This document shows positions 43,322-51,101 of a DNA stretch of 63,923 nucleotides, one piece after another. The position numbers and the translations under genes were made by a program. Numbering within the stretch: position 1 is the stretch's first letter; every line of letters starts with the position of its first letter. The notes beneath the pieces are model-generated. The model was not told where the DNA came from and did no database searches. It worked only from the letters and a program-made list of their open reading frames with translations. The DNA comes from Treponema sp. (GTDB lineage Bacteria > Spirochaetota > Spirochaetia > Treponematales > Treponemataceae), in the NCBI GenBank assembly GCA_017616165.1, contig JAFZYR010000040.1:1-63923 (forward strand), read 5' to 3'.

Positions 43322-44572
43322 ATGGTAGAAGTCGAAAAAGAAGAAAACAAGATTCCTCGTGCGCTTCTGGTAGGAGAACCTGGAAATGATTTGCGCGAGC
43401 TCAAGGGTCTTGTTCAGACTCTGGGCATGGATATTGTTCAGCGCCTTACGTTAAACCGCATGGAGGTTCATCCGGCTTACGGAATAGGAACCGGCAAGGC
43501 AAAGGAAATTGCAGAGCTTGCAAAGCAGCTGGACGTAGACTGCATCATTTTTGATTTTAATATTGAACCTCGCAAGCAGCGCAACTGGGAAGAGCTTACG
43601 GGGCTTTCGTGCTTTGACCGTCAGGAAGTAATCATTAAAATTTTTGCACAGCGCGCAACTACAAAGGAAGCTACCCTGCAGGTTGAGCTTGCACGCCTTA
43701 GCTATATGAAGCCGCGCCTTGCTCATGCCAAAAACGATTATTCCCGCCAGCGAGGTGGTGCCTTTGGAGCCAAGGGTTCGGGCGAAACCCAGCTTGAGCT
43801 TGACCAGCGACTCATAAGCAATAAGATAACACAGATTAAGCACGACCTTGCCGAAATTGAATTAAACCGCAAAACCCAGCGCAAGCAGCGGGAAAAAAAT
43901 CCTACCTGTGCGCTCGTTGGTTATACAAATGCCGGAAAATCAAGTCTGCTCAATGCCTTGACCGGAGCCGGAGCCTATGTAAAGGACCAGCTTTTTGCAA
44001 CCCTGGATCCTCTTACAAAAAAGCTTCCGCTCAATGACAGCGCTGGCGTTATGATTACCGATACCGTTGGATTTATAAACAATCTGCCGCACCATCTTAT
44101 TGACGCCTTTAAGTCTACTCTGGAAGAGGCTGTTTATGCAGACCTGCTGCTCATTGTGCTTGATGCGTCAGACCCGGATGCAGCAAATCACTATGAAACT
44201 GTCTGCCATGTTCTTGAAGAAATTGGTGCAAACAAAAATCCTCGGCTTGTGCTTTTAAACAAAATTGACAAGGCAGAGGATGAAGAAATTGCTGCAACCT
44301 ATAAGTCACTGCGCGTAAAGTTCCCGGATGCAATCAGCGTAAGTGCAAAGGAACAAAAGGGCTTTGTAGAGCTTAAGGATAAAATAACCGAGCTGCTTTA
44401 CGGAGAAATAGGCGACTATATAATTCCTGCGAGTCAGGTTGTACTTATAAACGAGCTGCGCAAGGCAGGCTGCATAATGAACGAAGAATGGCTGGATGAC
44501 GGAGTTCACATTACGGCACGAACTGTCGGACGACTGGCTGTTCTTTCGGCACCGTTTTTACAAAAAGAATAA
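43322..44572 (+). CDS. hflX: GTPase HflX
   Basis: A ribosome-associated GTPase that splits stalled ribosomes under stress. 416 residues: N-terminal HflX domain (YGIGTGKAKEIAELAKQLDV, FDRQEVIIKIFAQRATTKEA), the glycine-rich linker RQRGGAFGAKGSGETQLELD, G domain with GYTNAGKSSLLNAL, ITDTVGFINNLP and LLNKIDKAED. GGGAGGG (43312-43318) supports the start at 43322 rather than the in-frame ATG at 43310. Confidence 0.95.
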   Translation: MVEVEKEENKIPRALLVGEPGNDLRELKGLVQTLGMDIVQRLTLNRMEVHPAYGIGTGKAKEIAELAKQLDVDCIIFDFNIEPRKQRNWEELTGLSCFDRQEVIIKIFAQRATTKEATLQVELARLSYMKPRLAHAKNDYSRQRGGAFGAKGSGETQLELDQRLISNKITQIKHDLAEIELNRKTQRKQREKNPTCALVGYTNAGKSSLLNALTGAGAYVKDQLFATLDPLTKKLPLNDSAGVMITDTVGFINNLPHHLIDAFKSTLEEAVYADLLLIVLDASDPDAANHYETVCHVLEEIGANKNPRLVLLNKIDKAEDEEIAATYKSLRVKFPDAISVSAKEQKGFVELKDKITELLYGEIGDYIIPASQVVLINELRKAGCIMNEEWLDDGVHITARTVGRLAVLSAPFLQKE

Positions 44573-44595
44573 TAAAAAATTAAAGGAAACATAAA

Positions 44596-45120
44596 TTGAA
44601 ACTCAAGCTTAGTACTTTTGATAAAATTCTTGCCGCAGTAATTGCACTTTTAATGCTTGTAATTATGTGTGTTACTGTAATCACTCTTGCAACACAAAAG
44701 GGAAAGCCCGGAAAAAATCTGCGCGATGCAGATCCAGAGCCAACACCCCGCGAAATTGAAAATCTGAACAAAAGACTTGATGATAAAATTGCCGCTTACA
44801 CAGGGCTTGGAACTATCCGCTGTATAACTGCCCCGGATGAATCTGCCTCAGACGAGCAGGAGGCTGTTGGAACAGTTGTTGTCATAACTCCATGGCTTGC
44901 CTATCCCGAAGGTGACACAGTTTTTTACGAAGAGCTTGCCCGTAAGCGCATGGTAATTTCGAGTGTGTTTACAACCTATTTTGCAACACGCACAAAAAAT
45001 CAGCTGCTTTCTACAACCGAAGATAAAATAAAAAATGAAATTCTGGAACAGATAAACGAGCAGATGTCGCTGGGAAAGATTTCGCAGATTTATTTTACGG
45101 ATTATATTTTTCTGGAGTAA
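44596..45120 (+). CDS. FliL-like membrane protein
   Basis: A 174-residue protein: one N-terminal membrane helix (ILAAVIALLMLVIMCVTVIT), a linker, and a periplasmic domain like that of flagellar FliL, ending NEILEQINEQMSLGKISQIY then FTDYIFLE. The start is a TTG at 44596 with AAAGGAAA upstream. The last codons CTG GAG TAA are the edge of repeat R6, since the same TCTGGAGTAATGGATTGC occurs in R2 at 8857-8875, outside any gene. It is not next to flagellar genes. Confidence 0.68.
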   Translation: MKLKLSTFDKILAAVIALLMLVIMCVTVITLATQKGKPGKNLRDADPEPTPREIENLNKRLDDKIAAYTGLGTIRCITAPDESASDEQEAVGTVVVITPWLAYPEGDTVFYEELARKRMVISSVFTTYFATRTKNQLLSTTEDKIKNEILEQINEQMSLGKISQIYFTDYIFLE

Positions 45121-45176
45121 TGGATTGCTTCGCTACGCTCGCAATGACGAGGAAATACTACGCTCGCAATGACGAG
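45118..45176 (+). repeat. CATTGCGAG element R6 with internal duplication
   Basis: TAATGGATTGCTTCGC, then TACGCTCGCAATGACGAG twice (45134-45151 and 45159-45176, offset 25 bp). It holds the stop codon of the FliL-like gene (+) and the stop and last codons of traX (-). Confidence 0.8.
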
Positions 45177-45922
45177 ATGACTATCCACAGCACCAGCAGG
45201 TGGGTCGGGTAAAACGCGTAGAAAAACCACTTGTGAAAGGGGGCGCGGGACCCCGGTTCTCCGTTGTAAAAAAGCAGCAGAGGAATAAAAAGGAACATTC
45301 CAAGTTGCCACAGCTCCCAGTACCAGTGGTAGCCCCTTATACAAAGAATAGTAATATCAGCAATAACAACTAAAAGAGAAAGTACGGAGTAAAAAATTAT
45401 AAGACCCCGCTTTTTGTCTCGCAGCAAATAAAAAACCAGAACCATCAAAGGCATAAAAATAGCCCAGTCACAAACTACAGACAGCGCAAAAAGCAGAATT
45501 GTAAGCAGCACCTTTGGAGTAGTGTCCAGCGCAGAATCTATAATGCACAAAATCAAAAAGGAAATAAGCAGCGTAAAAATTACATTAAGTTCGTTGCCCC
45601 ACGGCGAATTAGAGCGTACCAGCGAAAAAGGAATTTGCGAAATAAGTGCAAAAGCACAAAGCCGGATGGCATAGCGTTTTTTAGAAGAAGTATGAAGATA
45701 ACCCTGAACTAAAAACCAAGACATAATAGGCGCAGTAAGACGTCCAAAGGTTCTGAATACAACGGTGAGGGAAAAATCCCATGGCTGGTCATAATAATAT
45801 TGAGAAAGTATCCAGGCAATATGATCCAGCAGCATGGCAAAAATTGCCAGGTATTTAAGATGATTACGATTCAGGCCCTTAGAGCTGCACTCCGGTTCTG
45901 ATTTTTTCGTTGAATCGGTCAA
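45158..45922 (-). CDS. TraX-family membrane acyltransferase-like protein
   Basis: A 254-residue protein with about eight membrane segments and the TraX signature LNRNHLKYLAIFAMLLDHIAW. TraX acetylates pilin in the F plasmid, but chromosomal members are common and of unknown function. A TTG start at 45922 has GGAAGG upstream and overlaps the thyX end by 44 nt. The C-terminus VISSLRA and its stop are read from repeat R6, so the native tail was probably altered by the repeat. Confidence 0.8.
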   Translation of the reverse strand: MTDSTKKSEPECSSKGLNRNHLKYLAIFAMLLDHIAWILSQYYYDQPWDFSLTVVFRTFGRLTAPIMSWFLVQGYLHTSSKKRYAIRLCAFALISQIPFSLVRSNSPWGNELNVIFTLLISFLILCIIDSALDTTPKVLLTILLFALSVVCDWAIFMPLMVLVFYLLRDKKRGLIIFYSVLSLLVVIADITILCIRGYHWYWELWQLGMFLFIPLLLFYNGEPGSRAPFHKWFFYAFYPTHLLVLWIVISSLRA

Positions 45923-46715
45923 GCTTTTTACCTTCCAGAGGATTTGGTTTTCCTTCCATTACATCACGCAGAGCCTGCATTTCTTCTCCACTGAAGGTAA
46001 CGCCGTGGTTCATGTGATTAATAAAGCTTTCGGTAGCCATTGGAGCAACCTTTTTACAAATTTCAAGAATAACCTCTGCATAAACGCGGATTTCGTACTG
46101 TGCGTGACTGTCAAGGCGCAGCTTTAAGAAGTGGAACAGGTTGTGAAGGTCCATTTCCCAGTAGAATTCTGTGTACAAAGAAAGAGGAAGATTGATGCGG
46201 GCAATTTCGCGGGCAAGACCGCTGTCAATAAGCTCGTTGTAGCTTTCGTAAGCAGCCTTCTGTCCTTCTTCAAGCTTTGTAATGATTTTATCTGCAGTAT
46301 CTTTATCAAAGGCTTCGGTTGCGCGGCCCTGCTTGTTGTCTGTGCTCTGAGGAGAAACCTTGTCCTCTGCAGGAACATAGAATTCATCCTTCATGATTGA
46401 ATAGCGGCCAGAAACCTCGTTCATGCGGCCTGTGCGGTGACGAACCCACTGGCGTGCAACAAAAATAGGCATTTTTACGTGGAAGGTCATTACAACCTGT
46501 TCAAACGGAGATGTGTGCTGGTGGCGGAGCAGATAGTCAATGAGGGCGCCGTCCTGACTTACAGATTTTGTTCCTTCGCCATAAGAAACGCGTGCAGACT
46601 GAACAATTCTCTGGTCTCCTCCAAAATAATCTACGAGGCGGACAAAACCCTTGTCTAAAACCGGATACTCCTTGTCCAAAATTTCTTCTGCAGCAGGAAC
46701 AACGCAATGTGCCAT
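45879..46715 (-). CDS. thyX: Flavin-dependent thymidylate synthase
   Basis: Makes dTMP from dUMP with FAD, NADPH and methylenetetrahydrofolate. 278 residues with the ThyX motif RHRTGRMNEVSGRYS (the RHR...S..R pattern), QWVRH, SARVSYGEGTKS at the N-terminus and DLHNLFHFLKLRLDSHAQYE near the C-terminus. AAAGGAG precedes the ATG. It overlaps traX by 44 nt. Confidence 0.95.
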   Translation of the reverse strand: MAHCVVPAAEEILDKEYPVLDKGFVRLVDYFGGDQRIVQSARVSYGEGTKSVSQDGALIDYLLRHQHTSPFEQVVMTFHVKMPIFVARQWVRHRTGRMNEVSGRYSIMKDEFYVPAEDKVSPQSTDNKQGRATEAFDKDTADKIITKLEEGQKAAYESYNELIDSGLAREIARINLPLSLYTEFYWEMDLHNLFHFLKLRLDSHAQYEIRVYAEVILEICKKVAPMATESFINHMNHGVTFSGEEMQALRDVMEGKPNPLEGKKLDRFNEKIRTGVQL

Positions 46716-46774
46716 TTTTTAACACTCCTTTTATTTGTTATGAGAATATAATAATAGAAAATACGTTATAATTC

Positions 46775-46804
46775 AATGGATTGCCACGCTGCGCTAGCAA
46801 TGAC
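46775..46804 (+). repeat. CATTGCGAG element R7
   Basis: AATGGATTGCCACGCTGCGC then TAGCAATGAC, with one substitution in the usual TCGCAATGAC; between thyX and the DUF308 gene. Confidence 0.75.
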
Positions 46805-46817
46805 GTGGCTGCCGGTA

Positions 46818-47453
46818 CTATTCTTCAGGCGTGTCTGTTGCATCGCTTGTGCCGTTTTCGGCCTGGGCCTGCTGGTCCATTTTCTGAGTGATGTCGGCGT
46901 CATCAGCTTTCTGCGCAGTGCGTTTGCTTACGACAATTTCTACGACAATCATAATAAGACCAATCAAAAGTCCGCCAAGGCCTACAACCTGAATAAAGGC
47001 CCGTACAAAAGAATCAAGCGAAATGATAATCATGAGTACAGCAATTGCTACACAGATAAGTGCTTCAAAAATAAGACGGCGGCTTTCAAGAGGAAAGTTA
47101 GGCTTGAGTTTGGCAGCAGAATAAACGCTTACTCCGGCGTAAAGAATAAGGTAAACAGCAAGAACAATCGAAATTATTTTCCAGATTGCGGCAACAGTTT
47201 TTACAAGAACAAACGGACAGATTACCGCAACAAGACCAATAATAAAGGTTACAATTCCTTTTATGAGGATGGTCTTTTTAAAGGCCGCATCTTCGCTCTG
47301 TTTATAAACAACAAGAAGATTGTAAACCGAAAAAGCCACAGCTGCAGCACCAACAAGCACTACAACAGCCTTAATACAAGCATCTGGAATGGCAAGCATA
47401 AGAATGCCAATCACGGCGAGAACTGCGCCTAAAATAATATTCTTTGTCTTCAT
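46818..47453 (-). CDS. DUF308/HdeD-like membrane protein
   Basis: A 211-residue protein with six membrane segments in three pairs and the internal repeats of the DUF308 family (ILGAVLAVIGILMLAIPDAC, IKGIVTFIIGLVAVICPFVL, IFEALICVAIAVLMIIISLD). HdeD in E. coli is linked to acid resistance. A hydrophilic tail rich in Asp, Gln and Ala ends in DATDTPEE. Start taken at 47453 (MKTKNIILG), 12 codons inside the open frame, next to a TATTAT box. Confidence 0.75.
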   Translation of the reverse strand: MKTKNIILGAVLAVIGILMLAIPDACIKAVVVLVGAAAVAFSVYNLLVVYKQSEDAAFKKTILIKGIVTFIIGLVAVICPFVLVKTVAAIWKIISIVLAVYLILYAGVSVYSAAKLKPNFPLESRRLIFEALICVAIAVLMIIISLDSFVRAFIQVVGLGGLLIGLIMIVVEIVVSKRTAQKADDADITQKMDQQAQAENGTSDATDTPEE

Positions 47454-47555
47454 ATATATAAAGATAATACCAACCTTGCATAAAGTCAAAGTTTTTTTAA
47501 GACTGCAACACCGGGCAAATATTAAATAATTCTAGAAAAAAAACACTACAGGTGA

Positions 47556-47561
47556 TATAAT
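47556..47561 (+). promoter_or_regulatory. -10 box of the FGE-like gene
   Basis: TATAAT, then 8 nt to the ATG at 47570, with no ribosome site. Confidence 0.4.
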
Positions 47562-47569
47562 ATTATTCT

Positions 47570-48553
47570 ATGAAGTGCGACAAATGTAATACGGAGCTGC
47601 CGGAAGAGGCTCACTTTTGTTTTAATTGTGGTTTTCCGGTTGGTACTGTAAAGGTTTTCAGATCATGTACCGAATGCGGTAATTCTCTTAGTGCAGTAGA
47701 TAAATTCTGCTCAAAGTGCGGTGTGCCTGTACAGGTTGTAAAAGAGGGCGGCGACGATAATTCCTTTGAAAAGGATGCAGCTCCTCGTGTTCAGCTTGGT
47801 AAAAACCCTAAAATGCTTCTTGTTCCGGGCGGACAATTTGTAATGGGTGCAGGAACCATGAACAGCCTTATTACTCTGGTTGGCTTTTATATGTCCGAGG
47901 TTCCGGTTACTCAGCTTCAGTATTCTTATGTAATGGGAAAAAATCCTTCTAAGCTTCAGGGAGAAAACCGTCCTGTTGAATGTGTAAACTGGTGCGAAGC
48001 AATTGTTTACTGCAATATGCTCAGCCGCTTGAACGGACTTAATCCATGCTACAGCATTGGTACCACAACAGATCTTAGCCAGTTTGAAGCAACAAGCCCT
48101 GTATGGAAGCGCGTTGTGTGTAACTTTCTTGCAAACGGCTACAGACTTCCTACCGAAGCCGAATGGGAATTTGCAGCCCGCGACGGTCGTGGTTCTTCTC
48201 CAACCCCTTATGCAGGAAATGCAAATATTAATCAGGTTGCCTGGTATGGTGAAAACAGCGGAATCCGCACCCACGATGTTGCCACAAAGGACCCTAACAA
48301 CCTTAATCTTTATGATATGTGCGGAAACGTTGCTGAATGGTGCTGGGATTATTATTCACCGGTGCTTGCCTCGGGAGCTCAGACAAATCCACATGGACCA
48401 AGCTCCGGAGAAATGCACGTAAAGCGCGGCGGCAGCTGGCTTGATGACCCTCAGCAGTGTACTGTATTCTATAGAAGCGGCAGTGCTCCAAACGGAAAGA
48501 GCAGTAACCTTGGCTTTAGAGTTGTTTGCAGTGCAGTTAATGAGACTATGTAA
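47570..48553 (+). CDS. Zinc-ribbon protein with a formylglycine-generating-enzyme-like domain
   Basis: A 327-residue protein. Two zinc ribbons occupy residues 1-65 (CDKC...CFNC and CTEC...CSKC). The rest is a SUMF1/FGE-sulfatase fold: LVPGGQFVMGAGTM, PVTQLQYSYVMGKNPSKLQG, RLPTEAEWEFAARDGRG, LYDMCGNVAEWCWDYYSP and HVKRGGSWLDDP. The active-site cysteine pair of true FGE is not evident, so a C-type-lectin-like binding role is more likely than sulfatase activation. Cytoplasmic by sequence. Confidence 0.82.
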   Translation: MKCDKCNTELPEEAHFCFNCGFPVGTVKVFRSCTECGNSLSAVDKFCSKCGVPVQVVKEGGDDNSFEKDAAPRVQLGKNPKMLLVPGGQFVMGAGTMNSLITLVGFYMSEVPVTQLQYSYVMGKNPSKLQGENRPVECVNWCEAIVYCNMLSRLNGLNPCYSIGTTTDLSQFEATSPVWKRVVCNFLANGYRLPTEAEWEFAARDGRGSSPTPYAGNANINQVAWYGENSGIRTHDVATKDPNNLNLYDMCGNVAEWCWDYYSPVLASGAQTNPHGPSSGEMHVKRGGSWLDDPQQCTVFYRSGSAPNGKSSNLGFRVVCSAVNETM

Positions 48554-48557
48554 AATA

Positions 48558-48618
48558 GATTGCCACGTCGCTGCGCTCCTCGCAATGACGTCATTGCGAG
48601 CGTAGCGAAGCAATCCAT
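48558..48618 (+). repeat. CATTGCGAG element R8 (complete, tail to tail)
   Basis: GATTGCCACGTCGCTGCGCT...CGCAATGAC joined to GTCATTGCGAGCGTAGCGAA...GCAATCCAT, an almost perfect palindrome of about 60 bp between the FGE-like and STAS genes. Confidence 0.85.
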
Positions 48619-48635
48619 GTATGAGGAATAAACTT

Positions 48636-48938
48636 ATGACAATTACAGAAAACAGAACACCAATTTCAATTGAACTCGTTGTTGCTGGAAGACTCGATAC
48701 AGGTACAGCTCCGGAGCTCGAAGTAAAGCTCAAGGAAGTTGCTCCGCAGACACAAACCCTTTATCTTAATATGAAGGATGTTCAGTATGTTTCAAGCTCA
48801 GGCCTGCGCGTAATTCTTCTTGCCCACAAGCTCATGCTCCCAACCGGCGGCAAAATGATTATCAAGCAGCCGTCCTCGTTCTGCAAGCAGGTGCTTGAAG
48901 CCACAGGAATGGATAGCATTCTGACCATCGAAGCCTAG
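48636..48938 (+). CDS. Anti-anti-sigma factor (STAS), RsbV-like
   Basis: A 100-residue STAS domain. Conserved switch region: LNMKDVQYVSSSGLRVILLA, where the serine of SSSG is phosphorylated by the kinase partner. Start at 48636 (MTITENRTPISIEL) has GAGGAA 7 nt upstream; a longer reading to 48621 uses an ATG inside that site. The stop overlaps the convergent kinase stop in CTAG (48935-48938). With the two genes below it makes a complete partner-switch set, though no sigma factor is visible. Confidence 0.9.
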   Translation: MTITENRTPISIELVVAGRLDTGTAPELEVKLKEVAPQTQTLYLNMKDVQYVSSSGLRVILLAHKLMLPTGGKMIIKQPSSFCKQVLEATGMDSILTIEA

Positions 48939-49357
48939 TGGCATCTGACAATCATTTTTTTCATTGTTAAAACATTCTCGCCGTTTTCGTATTTGTATTC
49001 CACTTTGTCCATGTATTTTTTTGTAAGGAAAATGCCAAGCCCACCAATGCTGCGGTCTTCGGCACTTAAGGTAATATCTGGGTCGGGGCGGTCCAGAGGA
49101 TTAAACGGAACTCCAGTATCGCGGAAAACAATTGTAAGAAGCTCATTTTCGTAGGTGCAGGTAAGCCATACCTGTCCGGCTTCTCCCTCCGGCAATTTAT
49201 CCTTATAGGCATAATGGGCTATATTTACAAATATTTCTTCGGCGGCAACATCAATTTTGTACATCAGATCGGTTTCGCAGCCGGGCGGAAACTGCTGGTG
49301 TATAAAGTCGAGAACTGTTTCAAGCTTTTTATCGTCGGCGTCAATTGTCAGTTCCAT
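48935..49357 (-). CDS. Anti-sigma factor serine kinase, RsbW-like
   Basis: A 140-residue GHKL kinase: N box EEIFVNIAHYAYKDKLPEGE, FRDTGVPFNPLDRPDPD and the glycine loop SIGGLGIFLTKKYMD. It would phosphorylate the STAS protein and hold a sigma factor or other target. The start is 4 nt downstream of the phosphatase stop, on the same strand. Confidence 0.9.
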   Translation of the reverse strand: MELTIDADDKKLETVLDFIHQQFPPGCETDLMYKIDVAAEEIFVNIAHYAYKDKLPEGEAGQVWLTCTYENELLTIVFRDTGVPFNPLDRPDPDITLSAEDRSIGGLGIFLTKKYMDKVEYKYENGENVLTMKKMIVRCH

Positions 49358-49360
49358 TTT

Positions 49361-50977
49361 CTATTCCTTGTAAATCATTGCGAGCATTGTTATATCATCA
49401 AACTGCGGTGCTTCCAGAACAAAATCATTCAAATCATTGCGGACTATGTCCAGAATATCGCGGGTGCTTATGTTATTTTCTCCAACAGACTGCAAAACAC
49501 GCAGCAGTCGTTCTTCGCCGTAAAGCTCATCGTAATCGTTTGTTGCTTCGGTAATTCCATCGGTGTAAATAAACAGACGGTCGCCCTTGTTCAGTTTGAT
49601 GCTGTGGTTTGTATACGGAATACCGTCCATTGCCGCAAGCATGAGGTTTGGCTTTGTAGAAATATATTTTATCTGGTCACCATTCTTTATGATTGGGGCG
49701 TTGTGGCCCGCATTTGCAAAATTGAGCTCGCCTGTAGAAAGCGTTAAGATTGCCATCCAGCAGGTTACAAAAAGCCCCGACTCATTGCTTTCGCAAAGAA
49801 TCTTATTTACATGCTCAAAAACCTTAGCCGGATTAAACTCGTGCGCAGCCGTATCTTTTAAAAGCGTTTTTGTAATTACCATGAACAGCGCAGCCGGAAC
49901 TCCCTTGCCGCTTACATCGCCTACAACCATGGCAAAGTGGTCATCATCAAGCATATAAAAATCGTAAAAGTCACCGCCTACTTCTTTTGCAGGAGTCATG
50001 CTGGCAAAAAGCTCAATTTCGGGGTGGTTTTTATATGGAGGGAAAACCCGAGGAAGCATTTCTGCCTGAATCTTCTTGGCAACATTAAGCTCGGCACCAA
50101 GTCTTTCCTTTTCGGCCGTGGCATGCGTTAAATCTTCTATATATTTATTCATATCATGGCTCATCTTTTCTACAGATTTTGCCAGCATACCAATTTCGTT
50201 GTGATGCTTTATTGTTTTGAGCAGGCCTGTAAGTTCACCGTGGTGCTCTGCAAAGTGAGAGGTCTCGTAAGTAATAGAAAGAATAGGGCGGATAATTCCC
50301 ATGTAAAGCAAAAAGGCATAAAGTGCAATAAACAGCAGTGTGAGAATTGTTGCCGAAATGATAATTGAACGCAAAAAGTTTTTCTTGTGTGCCTTTATTT
50401 CGTTCATTGGCTTTACAATACTCATGATGGCCGTAACTTTTCCGTCTGTTCCAAAAAGAGGAATAGCCGTAGTTACATGCCCGCCTTCATCCTTGTAGGT
50501 AAACGAAGTATAGCTTTCTCCGTCTTCTATAACAATTTTAAGATTATTTATATATTCTTCATCCTTGTTTTCGAGCGAGCTTACCGTTCCAAAAGGAATA
50601 ACCGTGCTGCCCGCTTCGAGCGAAAGCTTATTCACCGTATCAAAAACATAAGTGCGGTTTTTGTAGTCCTGGGAAATTACACTTACATAAATATATGCCA
50701 GGTCAGAGGTGTTTGTAAGGGTATCAAGCTTCTGGTTTGTTTCTTCCCATTCCTCATCCGGGCCATGCTTAATCCAATAGTTAATGCTGTCTGTATGAAT
50801 ATAGCTTGCGCCGGTTTTTGCAAGCTGAATTGTAATGTCTCCGTACAGGTTTTCGAGCTCCTTTTTGAATTCCCCGTAACCGGTAAGACTATTTACAATG
50901 GTCATAAGAATTCCGAATAAAAGAGTCGCAATTATCAGTTCAACAGCCAGAACAGGTAATTTTATCCTATGTTTCAT
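49361..50977 (-). CDS. Sensor phosphatase (HAMP-SpoIIE/PP2C), RsbU-like
   Basis: A 538-residue inner-membrane protein: membrane helix 1 (about 8-29), a periplasmic sensor of ~160 residues, membrane helix 2 (about 204-226), HAMP (PILSITYETSHFAEHHGELT), a coiled coil, then a SpoIIE-type phosphatase with ASMTPAKEVGGDFYDFYMLD, MVVGDVSGKGVPAALFM and FIYTDGITEATNDYDELYG. It should dephosphorylate the STAS partner on an extracellular cue. GGAGC lies before the ATG. Operon with the kinase. Confidence 0.92.
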   Translation of the reverse strand: MKHRIKLPVLAVELIIATLLFGILMTIVNSLTGYGEFKKELENLYGDITIQLAKTGASYIHTDSINYWIKHGPDEEWEETNQKLDTLTNTSDLAYIYVSVISQDYKNRTYVFDTVNKLSLEAGSTVIPFGTVSSLENKDEEYINNLKIVIEDGESYTSFTYKDEGGHVTTAIPLFGTDGKVTAIMSIVKPMNEIKAHKKNFLRSIIISATILTLLFIALYAFLLYMGIIRPILSITYETSHFAEHHGELTGLLKTIKHHNEIGMLAKSVEKMSHDMNKYIEDLTHATAEKERLGAELNVAKKIQAEMLPRVFPPYKNHPEIELFASMTPAKEVGGDFYDFYMLDDDHFAMVVGDVSGKGVPAALFMVITKTLLKDTAAHEFNPAKVFEHVNKILCESNESGLFVTCWMAILTLSTGELNFANAGHNAPIIKNGDQIKYISTKPNLMLAAMDGIPYTNHSIKLNKGDRLFIYTDGITEATNDYDELYGEERLLRVLQSVGENNISTRDILDIVRNDLNDFVLEAPQFDDITMLAMIYKE

Positions 50978-51101
50978 GGAAAGCTCCTGCTCCTATTATA
51001 CAACATATATTAAGATATGGCACAAAAAAACAATATGTTTTATAATATTATGTTAATTACAAAATTGTCTTTTATGATTTTTATATACTAAGGAGTATAT
51101 G

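Noticed and set aside
45158..45922. TraX as evidence of a conjugative element
   Set aside because: Chromosomal TraX relatives are common and no other transfer genes are present.
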